From Amanita rubescens (Eukaryota; Basidiomycota; Agaricomycetes; Agaricales; Amanitaceae), in contig WION01000067.1 in assembly GCA_015039365.1 (NCBI GenBank), positions 124,001-188,000 of the forward strand: DNA of 64,000 nucleotides. Reading direction: 5' to 3'. A model generated the notes under the pieces. The model ran no database searches. It was not told the DNA's origin and saw only the letters and a program-made list of their open reading frames with translations. The translations under genes and the position numbers were made by a program. This document shows, one piece after another, positions 1 through 11,226 of the stretch (its first letter is position 1; each line of letters begins with the position of its first letter).

Positions 1-1581
1 TTTCCAACCGCGGATCCCAATATATCCAACGATTGTGACAGGTTACTATTCATCGTGTATCCAGCGTAAATATTTTGTTTCCTGCGTTCTGATTACCCCC
101 AACTAACGATTAGTAGTTCAGGCGTGCAGTGCGATGTTTCCTCGACGAAGGAGTGCATTTTGTCATGCATCTGTGGGTCCCCGAGCATGCATCAGGTAGC
201 AGTTCTCACTAGCGTCCATCCTCGACAAAACTGGCCGTCAAGTTGTAGCTTACTGACACATATTGCGACCTTTGTACACGTGAGAGGAAGCTTGAAATTG
301 ATTTGGTATCAGGATTAGCGCGATTGTGCTCATTCTTCTGCAGGGTGTAGGAACTGATAGACACTGGTCTGTCAGACTTGACAATCGTTTCGAGGATCCG
401 AGCGCAACGTTGGCATTAGTAAGAATGCACACTTGAACTTTGGACGGGTTTTCCAGCACTCTGAACTGTGCGTGATGGACGATGGTTTGCCAGAAGGCTA
501 AATTTTCACGCAAAGCGATTGACGACCATCATGACAGGACATGTGCGGGATACGGCAATATGTCTAATCTTAGGGCCCTGGGCAACCCTGCTACAGTAGC
601 GGTAAATAGATACGCTATTATTTATTTAATATCAAAAGTTAGTTTCCAATTTTAGTTTAGGGTAGGCGGCGTCCGACATCCGTCTTCGCCATCATGTGGA
701 TCGTCGCGTACAACATATGACCTATCTCTATGCCGCATTGAAGAGGGTTTGCTCTGAGCCGAGTCGTTCCAACTCCCACTGTAGGCCGATTCATCCCTTC
801 CTGGTAGACACAACGGCGGTTCTTGTCGTCTACTCCGTGGCGCCCACCAGCATACACGCAAGAACAACAACGTGGACTCGGAAGAGAAGCAAAAACCCCG
901 TTTACGTACGACATGACAGAAGGCTGTATTTATTTGACATGCTTGTTGCGGGTGACTAACTATTGAACATGTGAACCGACTCTTCTTGTCTCCCTCACCC
1001 CAAACAATGCTGTAATTCGGCATCATCAATAGCTGGCACATCGGTACTTCAGTTCGAAGACCCATTCCCACATTGTTATGATTCATATAACGTGTGTGGA
1101 TTATATATACATGAAACTTTGAACGGCAGGATATCGGACGCAGTATAATGACCAGCGCTGGCTACCCATCTCGCCGACAGTGTCAGAAGAGCGCTGGAGC
1201 GCGGCCCATGAACGTGTCAACTTTACTAGACTCATAACGCAGCCCTGTTGCGAGATTGTTGACCGAAAGCCATCCGCAATGGGGAATTAGGTTTGACCTG
1301 ACCTTCCTATGGCCCAAATTTATGTTCCTACCCCTGCTAGCCCTGGTCTAGAGTAGCCATTTCATCAGGGACAGAAATTATCATGAAGGAAGAATGTTAC
1401 GGCCAACGAAACATGCCGTTGTAAATGAAAACGTCTTGAATCTGTCTCTCCGTTTGGACGTTGGTTGGGCACTCGGTGCGACGGGTGGAATTTTCAGTCT
1501 GTCAAAGAAAACCATACGAATTCCTTGCAGCGCCGTGCGGTACGGACCACCTCTCCGTTGGCCACTTTAGATAGCATCGCA
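1..1581. other. 5' flank of the first secreted two-module gene
   Basis: No convincing gene. Open frames here are short, lack introns and do not recur in the two later copies. From about position 460 the DNA is recognisably related to the stretches before the second and third copies: a GCG(T/C)GATGG(A/G)CGATGG-type motif near 470, the TTAGGTTTGACCT motif near 1288, and CAACTTTACTAGACTCAT near 1218. This is best read as promoter and spacer belonging to the repeat unit. Confidence 0.6.
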
Positions 1582-1616
1582 ATTGGTCAAAATGTGATCC
1601 CTGCTGGCGTATATAA
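1582..1616 (+). promoter_or_regulatory. Core promoter of copy 1: ATTGG box and TATA box
   Basis: ATTGG (reverse CCAAT) lies at 1582-1586 and TATATAA at 1610-1616, about 51 bp before the ATG. The same two boxes at nearly the same spacing precede copies 2 and 3, which argues that they work as a core promoter. Confidence 0.6.
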
Positions 1617-1660
1617 GGCTGCCTGGTTTCGTCTTCAGACCTCAGCACGTCTCTCCAACG

Positions 1661-2785
1661 ATGGTTCTCAAAGGTACATCCTCGCCTTTGCTCAGCGCTC
1701 AGTATTTGTCTGATGCTCTGTCTTAGCCCTTTTTGGCAGTCTACTTGCCCTATTCATCTGTCGTGCGGTTGCGCTAGACCTCAGCGATTCTTATTGGATC
1801 TGGAAAGAAAATACTGAAGTCGTACCCAGTTACGATGTTGGGGATTTCCGCTATGATCTCGTTACCGAGTCTGAAGCTGGACCATACGCTGTCTCCGCAG
1901 ATATTCTTATTGCTGCGGATAATAACTACACTCTGTGGGTTAATGGCATTCAAGTTGGAACGGGTACCAATTGGGGACAAGCTCAAGGATACTGCGTTCA
2001 ACTTTATCACTATTATAACGTCTTTGCTGTCGAGGTCGTAAGCGCACACGAGCCTCCTGGCAGTATCAACCCGGCAGCACTAATCGCTGCTATCGAGGTC
2101 ACTTTTACTGATGGAAGCACCCAAACCATCGTAAGCGACGACACCTGGCTCGCAAACAATTCCACATCTGGATTCGAAAGTATCTTTTATGACGATTCCT
2201 CGTGGCCCACCGCTTATGAGTTGGCTACCGCCGACACTTCTCCTTGGAATACACCCGCCTCCCCGCCATCCCCCTCTTCCTTATCCCTCGCCAGTTCACA
2301 ATGGATTTGGACAGACGAGATTAGCGGTCCTGGCGGTGATGCACCAGTCGGGAACCGCACGTTCCGCAAGGACATCTCGATAGCTGGAAGGGTGCCGGCC
2401 ACCGGTGGCACGATTATCATCAGCACAGACAACGCGTATACGCTCTACATCAATGGTCAGGAGATCGGGTCATATGATAACTGGGAAATTGCTCAGAGTT
2501 GGACATTCACTCTCGACACCCCTTCTCGAAACATCATCGTTGCGGTAAACGCCGAGAATATGGGAGGACCCGCCGGTGTCATTGCTGCCCTCGATCTCAC
2601 CTGTCGCAAAAGGGTCTTGCTCCGCCTATGTCAACTATGTCACGGACAGCAGTTGGGTGTACAATTTAACCGTGCCTGCCGGCTTCCAGTATTCCAACTT
2701 CTCAGATAGTAGCTGGCCCAATGCGGTGGAAGAGGGTCTTTGGGGAGTCGGACCTTGGGGAGAAATTTCCACCCAAAACGCGTAG
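1661..2785 (+). pseudogene. Secreted two-module sugar-binding-like protein, copy 1, frameshifted
   Basis: Exon 1 is 1661-1673 (MVLK plus one base), then a 53-bp intron 1674-1726, then one long exon. The product starts with a signal peptide (about residues 1-21) and has two related beta-sandwich-like modules with the signatures WIW, an ADNNYTLWVNG-type strand, an AAIEV-type strand and PWG or PW. Such modules resemble the N-terminal sugar-binding modules of alpha-L-rhamnosidases (GH78); no catalytic domain is present. Relative to copies 2 and 3 there is one extra G in the run at 2611-2614, so the last 57 or so codons are out of frame and translation would stop at 2709 instead of 2785. Either the copy is decaying, or it is a read error in a G run. 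The rest is well preserved. Confidence 0.65.
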
Positions 2786-4296
2786 TCGGAACTAGGTAGC
2801 CGGTGTAGTAGTCTAAGTACTGGACTACAACCTAATATAAAGTAATCGATTTCTCACGCCAACGGAGTGCGACAACTTCTCCCTGTGCACGCAAGTTGGA
2901 CCCGACAATTGATGTTCTCTGCGAATGCGGGCTGTTCCAATGTGGAGATCAAGATCTGAACGCAAGGTCATAGTCTCTCGACGCAAGTGGGGCATTCTCA
3001 TATGTCGAAACTCTTTTTCTGTACACTTTGTACGCTGAGATCCTGTGAGTACATTGTTGAACTCGTTGTACGATGCTCATCGCCATTTCAATAGTATCCA
3101 TTTCCGGGCTGCAATCTTCACCTGCCTGAGGCCAGGATATTTTGCTTCTGTGCCTGTCGCAGTTCGACCAAGGATACCCATACCTCTACGCGACATCACT
3201 ACCATGCTCCTGATCAAATGATGATACTTAGGATCTGGTTCCAATGTCGGCATTGGAAAACATGCGCAACTTCAACCAGTTCTTGTCCCGCACTTCGAAT
3301 TGCGCACGATGGACGATGATAATCATGAGGTAAGCTTGCACGCAAAGCTGCAGATAAAGTAAATGACCGAGTTTACAGAATGATGGATGTTAATTTCTCT
3401 TGTTTTTGCCGGAGTGCTCACCCCTGTAGATTGTGGCAGACTAAACACATGCAACGCTTCGCGGTGTTGATTTATTTTAGCTCTGCGTTTACCTACGCCC
3501 GCATGAGAACGACATCGCATGCGCACAGCCAACGCGTTGGGTTGTTTTGACATTTGAGACGTGGAAAAGTAAGTGGCATGAAGCATTTACGTATGATGTG
3601 ACTCAAAGCCGTGCTATCACCACGTGTGAACATTGAACATACGAATTGAATGGACAATATGCTTCTGTTTGAACGCTCTTCGAGTCGCCCTTACTATAAA
3701 TGCAACTTCATCGATTGTTATCAAATTCTGTCCATCAATATTGACGACCCGTTATGGTGATGCCCGAATTGGTACGTCCTGCAACGCGAGCCAACGTAAC
3801 GCACGAAATTTGAAACGCAGGCTTACTTGTCGGACATGGTAACCCAGAGCAAGGGGCCACTGGTCCAACCCAGTTCGCGGAGAATGTTGCAAAAACTCCG
3901 AGACGCGCCAGCTTTCCTGGATTCATGGCATAGTCATGTTCAGGGACCCTTTTTCATTATTGACTTCCTGACCTAACGCCGTCGCCAATGATCACTGATT
4001 AGGTTTGACCTAACCTTTTTAACAGTCTGATCACGGGAACGTATACCTAATAGGCAGCTGCTACCTCTTTTCGCCGTCGTCTGGAACAACTCTTTCGCCA
4101 GATATGTTCTCGCTTACGAAAATTTCATCAGGGAAATAATTCTGACCGACAAAACGTGCCATGTTAACACGTAAATGACTTGAATTCTTCTCTCCATTTG
4201 GAGATTTATGGACGTTCAGCGGGACAGTTGGAATGACAGAACCCTTCTAGTGTCGTTCGATGAGAACAGCCTGTGTCATATTCGAATGATACCGCA
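2786..4296. other. Spacer and 5' flank between copies 1 and 2
   Basis: No gene seen. The left part is unique sequence. From about 3280 the flank of repeat unit 2 begins, with the GATGG motif near 3310 and TTAGGTTTGACCT at about 4000. Confidence 0.5.
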
Positions 4297-4327
4297 ATTG
4301 GTTCGTGGCCCCTCCTGGCGTATATAA
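4297..4327 (+). promoter_or_regulatory. Core promoter of copy 2: ATTGG box and TATA box
   Basis: ATTGG at 4297-4301 and TATATAA at 4321-4327, 51 bp before the ATG at 4372, as in copy 1. Confidence 0.6.
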
Positions 4328-4371
4328 GGCCACCCAATTTTGACTTCGAACTTAAGGACATCTCTCGAACG

Positions 4372-5477
4372 ATGGCTCTCAAAGGTACAGTCGTATCTGC
4401 TCGCATAGTCCATCATCTAACTTCTTGTCCTAGCTCTTTTCGGTTGTCTACTTTCCCTGTTCATCTACCGTGCGGTCGCGCTAGGACTTCAGCCAGTCCT
4501 ATTGGATCTGGAAGGATAATACTGAAGTCGTACCAGTCTACGCCGTTGGAGATTTCCGCTACGACCTTACGGTTTGTCCTGGCGGACCATTCCCCGTCTC
4601 CGCAGAAATTATCATTGCTGCGGACAATAACTATACTCTCTGGGTTAATGGCGGTGTCGTTGGACAGGGTAACGACTGGACAATAGGTCAAGAATACTGC
4701 GTCGCCCTCAATCCGTATTATAACGTCTTTGCTGCCGAGGTCGTTAACGCTCCTGGCGGTGCAATCAACCCGGCTGCATTGCTCGCCGCTATCGAGATCT
4801 TTTATTCTGATGGGAGTACCAAGACGATCGTGAGCGACAGCAGCTGGCGCGCAAACGGCGCTTCACCTGGATTCCAAAGTCTCTTTTATAACGATTTTTC
4901 CTGGACCCACGCTTATAAGTTGGGTACTGCCAACACTGCACCTTGGCATACACCCTCCTTGCCCCCGGCCCCCTCTTCCTTATCCCTCGCCAATTCACAA
5001 TGGATTTGGACAAACGAGATTAGCGGTCCTGGTGGAAGCGCACCTGTCGGGAACCGCACGTTCCGCCAGGACATCGTGATACCCGGTAATGTACCGGTCA
5101 CTGGCGGCACGATTATCATCAGCACAGATAACGAGTACACGCTTTACATAAATGGCCAACAAATCGGGACTCATGCAGATTGGACCGTCGCTCAACGTTA
5201 TACATTCACTCTTGGAAGCCCTACTCGGCACGTCGTCGTTGCAGTAAATGCTGAAAATACCGGAGGACCTGCCGGTGTCATTGCTGCCCTCGAGCTCAAT
5301 GCCGCGATCAGGTCTTGCTCCACTTATTTCGTCTATGTCACGGACAACACTTGGAAGTATAATCTCGGCGTGCCTGCTGGCTTCCAGAGTCCCGGTTACA
5401 ACGACGGTAGCTGGCCCAATGCCATACAACAGGGCCTCTACGGAGTCGCTCCTTGGGGAAAAATTCCCACTCAGTAA
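4372..5477 (+). pseudogene. Secreted two-module sugar-binding-like protein, copy 2, frameshifted after the signal peptide
   Basis: Exon 1 is 4372-4384, the 49-bp intron is 4385-4433, and exon 2 runs to the TAA at 5477. The layout matches copies 1 and 3: signal peptide, module 1, Pro/Ser linker, module 2. Just after the signal peptide (about 4493-4496) the sequence reads CTAGGAC where copy 3 reads CTAGAT, so one G is extra and the mature protein is out of frame with its start codon. Everything downstream is intact to the end. Both modules keep the WIW start, the YTLYINGQ strand and the PWG ending. A sequencing error in the G pair would restore a normal gene. If real, this is a recent pseudogene, because the rest shows no other damage. 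Confidence 0.65.
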
Positions 5478-6360
5478 ATGCGTTGTCGGGATTCGGTAAA
5501 GGGCTTGTGTACAATTCTTTTCGGCCTGCAATTTTTGGTTTTTCTCGTGTTGTATGGATGTTCAATATACGGTTTTGATTTCTGATGTAACGAGTAATGT
5601 GGCTAACAAAATTATCATGTAAATTCAACAAAACTACGTCCGGAACTGCTGATTCGAATGTGCATACCGCGATTAGCTACGAAGCCGGCAGTTGCTTCCC
5701 AGCTTTCCACTTCTTCCTACTGAAGTGTTTGCTATTTGTTAAGACTGGTTTGTCTGCCCAAAAATAGTGCGCCATTTACAGGAAACAAATACATACGTTC
5801 AAGATATTGAAGGGGCATCTAAACTATAGCATATAGTGCACATGTCAAGTTTGCACAGTACGGGTACTCGAGTATATCACAAATATGATCACGAACAGAG
5901 CCGTGGACGCGCTTTCCTTGCACCGTTGTCGTCGCCAGGACCCACGCCAGCAGGCTCTTGATCGTTTTCGGTACGCCGCTACTTTCATTCCGCCTCGATT
6001 CCTTTGCAAAATACCCCGCTTTGTGAAGCGACAGGGGTCACGTCTTGATCAACCGGTCCGACTGTACACACCGGGGGTTGACTTGCCGCTATGCTACAAA
6101 TCAGGCGTCAAGCGACCCCTTCTCTTCAGAACGGGCTTCGAATTCGAATCTCCTTGGGCGGACGAAGCGTGCAATCGCGCTTCCGCTTGCGGTCGACATC
6201 TGGCGTGGTATCGCCGACCAATGTCCTCTGGGAGCGTTGGGAGCTAGCAGGATACAGGGGCAATGCCCACCATCACGAAGACGAGTCAGCCCCACTGCTC
6301 GTTAAGAACTTATATAAAAAATCGGGATTGTTGAAACGTTGAGAGATCATGGAAAACGGG

Positions 6361-6436
6361 TCACTGACTGGTGACAGTGACTAGTGACTAGTGACTAGCA
6401 CTGTAGTACTGACTAGTACTGACTGACTCAAGTACT
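6361..6436. repeat. TGACTAG / GTACTGACT simple repeat
   Basis: Short imperfect tandem array of GTGACTAG, TGACTAG and GTACTGAC(T) units. Low complexity; no gene attached. Confidence 0.75.
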
Positions 6437-7445
6437 CACCGGTCAATCATGGTGGCACTAGCGTGGCAACTCCCAGTGTCCATGGCATGTTCAGCACCCA
6501 CCGCCGTGCAATTCCTGGCATAATTGAACACACCTGTACCGTCAGCCACCCGTTCTTCCGTCCCTCCTCTTTCATTCAATTCACCTCGGCGGGTCCGCTG
6601 GGTATCTATGGCTAGAGGCAAATGGAGTCCACACGATCGTATCGTCTTCCTTTCGTCCTCGAACCATTGTGGAGCTCGTCATCCATCTAGGCTCACTATG
6701 ATCTTGCATAGACCACAAAAAGCATTGGATTGAATAATATGGAGTGTGCGTAATAGTTTATTTCATCACTATCGACCCCACTACACGTCGGCACGCTCGC
6801 GAGGATCGGATCATTCCTTGGGTTGGTATCTGAGCATATCAAACCATATTAGGCAGTATGCTCGTCATCCCAAGGGAGTGCCAACGCGGCGTGAACCGGC
6901 GTTCGTCCACGATTACTTCCTGCCCTCTGTTCTGATTTATATTGAAAACTTAATGGCGATTTAAAAAGAAGGTTTATTCTCACGATGGCGCATCGGAACG
7001 CAATATGTGATTGGAGGTGTCTTATAGTAAGGTGCATCATAGTTTAACTTGCACTCTAAGGAAGATTGGCCCACTTCGTCGGTACACCTCATGGGGATAC
7101 AATCCCCGTGGGCGAGACTTAGAGAGCATCAATGTCTTTGGAGCGTACTCTTCGTCCCAAAGGTAGGTGTGCCGATTGCATGCAATGGACGTGAATGTCA
7201 AAATAACGACTGGAACTAAGGAAGGTGAGATTCTACGCGACCTCCATCTTTCCCCTTAGTTGGGACATCGCTGAGTCCTTAATCAGAGTAACGTCACTAA
7301 GCCGCATTTGCGTAATAAAAGACGATATATATAGCAGCGGGAGCAGCATGACACCGACATCGCATTCAGATTGTACGCCATGGAAAAGAAAGTCCGTCAA
7401 ACCTTTAGACAAATGAACATGTATAGAGATCACTCAACAAGATCA

Positions 7446-7665
7446 GTGAATGGTGCATGAGATATCAACACTGTCTTCGCTTCCGACCCTCGGATTCACG
7501 AAGCTCCATGAAGGATAGCGCAACTAAACGTAATAGGAACCAGGTTGAATCCTGGTAAGTGGACGACTGCGATGGAATGGTGCATGAGATATCAGCACTA
7601 TTTTCCCTTCCGAGCATTCATAAAGCTCCATGAAGGTTAGTGCAACTAAATGTAATTGGAATCAG
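7446..7665. repeat. Direct repeat of about 95 bp
   Basis: Unit 1 at 7446-7543 and unit 2 at 7573-7665 share TGGTGCATGAGATATCA, AAGCTCCATGAAGG and GCAACTAAA blocks in the same order and spacing, separated by about 30 bp of unrelated DNA. No terminal inverted repeats or open frame, so I do not call it a transposon. Confidence 0.75.
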
Positions 7666-9365
7666 TCATTGACGTGACTTCAAATTCCACAAGTCGCCAG
7701 AAGCCCATCATACTTCATGGTCCAAGATCAATTTTGCACACGGTGTGTCTACTGTTTTTATGGCGGACAGGATTAGGCACGACAATTTTCTGCCAGCGAA
7801 AGTGGGATTTGGGTGCATAGCCTCCGACTCGTGTTTTCCCCAGATGCGAGTTGTTCTGGTGTAGTTGACGGGGGACAGAAATACTTGAGCCTCGGAACCG
7901 ATTCTGTCACAAGTCGGGCTCTCATCCCGTGATGACCGATGACCACTGCATCTCACATCAAACTTCTTTTTGACAGATAGTGTACACTTCAACTGTTGGT
8001 GAGCGCACATTGCCGAGCGAACAAAGCATTTGTTCTAATCAACAATCAGGCGGAGCTCGCTGTACAAAGTTCATCACTCCTGAACAGTGTTCATCGTTTC
8101 GCGATTTCTGCCTTGCCTCTGTTGATCGACAATAGGCCCCAATACATCTATTTGGGATCACGGTGTTATGACATCAAGTCATGTGGATGCGTATAGCAGA
8201 CTTTGTACTGTACACGCGAAAGGCCTTTCACCCTTGGCGATGGGAAGAAGCTCGGATTTGAATTGCTTATCAAGATTATTTTTTGGTGATTGGTGTGCGT
8301 TGGTCTTTGGCAATGCTCCTAATCAAATAATAATAGTTAGGATCGGAACGCAACGTCCGCATTAGCGAGTTTGCGTGGTTTGAAGATCCAGCACTTTGAA
8401 TTGTACGCGATGGGGGATGGTCTACCAGAGTTATTTTAGAATGTGAGCTAAATTTTCACGTAAAGTTGTAGACAACGCAAATGGCCGAGTTACAGAACGA
8501 TAGAAACTAATTTCTCTTGTTTCTCAGGAGCCTTGTGAATTGTGGACGTAACCAGGCCACACTCTCGAGAACAGCATCGCACGACGCACGACGCATGACG
8601 CACGCGCACAACCAATACGCAATGAATCACACATTTAAGACTTGGAAAAGAAGTATTTAACCTTTACGTATTATGTGATACGAAGGTGTTTTTGTTTGAC
8701 AGGCCTACCCGTTCCGCACGGACAAACGTCGAACTTTGAACATGTGAACGCCTGGTTGAAGGGTCAATCTTCTATTTGGCCACTCAGTGATATAATGCGA
8801 TATGATCGATCATCAGCAGTCTAGCCATGAATAAGGAAACGTTCATTGATTCCCAAATTAGTTTATTACGCAACATGTACAGACGCATACGCATGAAACA
8901 TGGGCTTTCATGTCGTGTACGGCGGTAAAGGAAGGATCGAGCCCGGTGTTTTCGACTATTCCACGACGAATGTCAGAGGCTCTCGGTACCTTTCAACTTT
9001 ACTAGACTCATGAAATGATTTAACGGCGTCGGTAATGGTCAATTAGGTTTGACCTAGCCTTTCTTACAGTCTGACAATGGGAACTCTGTCTAATAGGTGG
9101 CTTCTGGCTCTTTTCGCCGTGGCCTGGAACAGTCCTTTCATCGGATATGCTCCCGTTTACGATATTATCATCAAGGAAAACAGTCATAGCCGATGAAACG
9201 TGACATTTACATATGCAAATGACTTGAATCTGTCTCTCAATTTGGCGATTCGTGGGGAGTTCAATGGGACAGTTAAAATTTATGCATCTGCCAAAGAGTG
9301 ACAGAATCCTTCTAGCGTCGTTCGGTGGGAACAATCTGCGTTGGTCGTGTCCAAACGATTCTGCA

Positions 9366-9400
9366 ATTGGTTCGAACATGACCCTTTCTGGCGTATATAA
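9366..9400 (+). promoter_or_regulatory. Core promoter of copy 3: ATTGG box and TATA box
   Basis: ATTGG at 9366-9370 and TATATAA at 9394-9400, 48 bp before the ATG at 9442. Confidence 0.6.
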
Positions 9401-9441
9401 GGCTACTGGTTCTGTCTTCAAACCTCAACACCTCTCCAACG

Positions 9442-10548
9442 ATGGCTCTCAAAGGTACATCCTCGTATCTATTCGCCGACTGCATTGTCTAACTTCTTGT
9501 CTTAGCTCTTATTGTCAGTCTCCTTGCCCTATGCGTCTATCGTGCGGTCGCACTAGATTTCAGCCAGTCATATTGGATCTGGAAGGATAATACTGAAGTC
9601 GTACCAGTCTACGCCGTTGGAGATTTCCGCTACGACCTTACGGTTTGTCCTGGCGGACCATTCCCCGTCTCCGCAGAAATTATCATTGCCGCGGATAATA
9701 ACTACACTCTCTGGGTTAATGGCGGTGTCGTTGGACAGGGTAACGACTGGACAACAGGTCAAGAATACTGCGTCGCTCTCAGTCCGTATTGTAACGTCTT
9801 TGCTGCCGAGGTCGTTAACGCTCCTGGCGGTGCAATCAACCCGGCTGCATTGCTCGCCGCTATCGAGATCTTTTATTCTGATGGGAGTACCAAGACGATC
9901 GTGAGCGACAGCAGCTGGCTCGCAAACGGCGCTTCACCCGGATTCCAAAGTCCCTTGTATAACGATCTTTCCTGGGCCCATGCTTATGAGCTGGCTACCG
10001 CCAACACTGCACCTTGGCATACACCCTCCTTGCCATCGGCCCCCTCTTCCTTATCCCTCGCCAATTCACAATGGATTTGGACAAACGAGATTAGCGGTCC
10101 TGGCGGCGTCGCACCTGTCGGGAACCGCACATTCCGCCAGGACATTGTGGTACCTGGTAATGTACCAGACACCGGCGGCACGATTATCATCAGCACAGAT
10201 AACGCGTATACGCTTTACATAAATGGCCAACAGATCGGGACATACGCAGATTGGACCGTCGCTCAACGTTATACATTCACTCTTGGAAGCCCTACCAGAA
10301 ACATCGTTGTTGCAGTAAATGCTGAAAACACCGGAGGACCTGCCGGTGTCATTGCTGCCCTCGAGCTTAATGTCGGGGTTAGGTCTTGCTCCGGTTATTC
10401 CGTCTACGTCACGGATAATAGCTGGAAGTATAATCTCGGCGTGCCTGCTGGCTTTCAAAGTCCCAGCTACAATGATGGGGGTTGGCCCAATGCGGTGGAA
10501 GAGGGCCTTTATGGAGTCGCTCCCTGGGGAAACATTCCCACTCAGTGA
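9442..10548 (+). CDS. Secreted protein with two sugar-binding-like beta-sandwich modules, copy 3 (intact)
   Basis: Two exons: 9442-9454 and 9506-10548, split by a 51-bp GT-AG intron; 351 residues. Residues 1-20 form a signal peptide ending AVA. Module 1 (about 26-178) and module 2 (about 191-351) each start with a WIW triplet (28-30 and 194-196), contain FRYD or FRQD, a strand ending in LW(V)NG or LYING, and a GG-AAIE or PAG-AALE strand; module 2 ends in PWG. The linker is Pro/Ser rich. The pattern is that of galactose-binding-like modules at the N-terminus of GH78 alpha-L-rhamnosidases (established for that family). Here there is no catalytic domain, so I infer a secreted binding protein or lectin-like protein rather than an enzyme. 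Only copy of the three with an open frame throughout. The ligand cannot be named from sequence. Confidence 0.75.
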
Positions 10549-10586
10549 ACGCGTAGTCAGAACTAGGTACGGCGCCTGTGTGTAAG

Positions 10587-10686
10587 TTTTTTCGGTCTAT
10601 CTAGCTTGTTTTGTACAACAGTTGTTCAGTGTATGTTTTTTCGGTCTATGATCTAGCTTGTTTTGTACAACAGCTGTTCAGTGTAT
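10587..10686 (+). repeat. Two-copy tandem repeat in the 3' flank of copy 3
   Basis: Two units of about 48-52 bp, each TTTTTTCGGTCTAT..CTAGCTTGTTTTGTACAACAG(T/C)TGTTCAGTGTATG, lie 40 bp after the stop codon, in what would be the 3' UTR. Copy 2 shows only traces of one unit. Confidence 0.8.
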
Positions 10687-11226
10687 GGTTTTGATTTTTG
10701 ATGTAACAAAGAATGTTTGTAACGTAGTATGCGAAATGACCATGATGTGTAAAGTCTTGATCAATGATAGTGGTCTTTGCTTGTCAGCCAACTAGCCAGC
10801 ATACTCCATAATTAATGCAGCTGTACCTGCATCAATCCCCAAAAGTAGAATTTTCCTAATGCTGTTGATGGTAACCTACCGCTAGCTTTCTTCCAACGTG
10901 ACAGCAACTTCCTGTGAGGAATGGAAGAGTGAAGGGTGAAATGAAATTCTCGAACCAACGTTCGAGCGATAGATCATCATAGCGCGTGGTACGCTTGGGT
11001 GTCCTAGGGCTAATACCGCGCATGTGTGTGCCGTGGTTAAAGGGGCTGCTGCCAGGGGTATGTCAGCGCTTTCCAGGCCGCTGAGCGTCGTGACAGTCAT
11101 GCCCCTTACTGGCTCGAACATGGCGGTAGGAGACAAGTTCAACGTTGATTGGCACAGCCCGAAACTATGTTATGGTAGTACAACTTGAAGGAACAGCCAT
11201 GCCCTAGCCGCGACACTTATACAGGC
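10687..11226. other. Intergenic region
   Basis: No supported gene. An 82-codon minus frame with an ATG (10882-11121) has no recognisable family and no intron signals; I leave it uncalled. Confidence 0.4.

Larger units (their letters stand above)
460..2785 (+). repeat. Segmental repeat, unit 1 of 3
   Basis: First of three related segments, each made of roughly 1.1-1.2 kb of 5' flank plus one secreted two-module gene. Shared landmarks with units 2 and 3 are the GATGG-rich motif, a TTAGGTTTGACCT motif, an ATTGG box, a TATATAAGG box and the coding region. The flank is far more diverged than the coding part. Edges are approximate because I aligned by eye. Confidence 0.6.
3280..5480 (+). repeat. 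Segmental repeat, unit 2 of 3
   Basis: Second repeat unit: flank with the GATGG and TTAGGTTTGACCT motifs, ATTGG and TATA boxes, and the gene. Its coding part is much closer to unit 3 than to unit 1; the segment after the second exon start is almost identical to unit 3. This suggests a later duplication or gene conversion between units 2 and 3. Edges approximate. Confidence 0.6.
5478..9365. other. Long gene-poor spacer between copies 2 and 3
   Basis: Nearly 3.9 kb with no gene I can support. Frames of 60-130 codons occur (for example 5885-6247 on + and 7708-8010 on -) but show no family resemblance, introns or paralogues. It holds a TGACTAG-type simple repeat (6361-6436) and a 90-bp direct repeat (7446-7665). 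From about 8380 it becomes the 5' flank of repeat unit 3. Confidence 0.5.
8380..10550 (+). repeat. Segmental repeat, unit 3 of 3
   Basis: Third unit, with the same order of flank motifs (GATGG motif near 8410, TTAGGTTTGACCT at about 9042), ATTGG and TATA boxes and the intact gene. Edges approximate. Confidence 0.6.

Noticed and set aside
652..1086. 144-codon minus frame in the first 5' flank
   Set aside because: Lies in the promoter part of the repeat unit and is not open in units 2 and 3.
7446..7665. Transposon or insertion sequence
   Set aside because: No terminal inverted repeats, target duplication or transposase-like frame.
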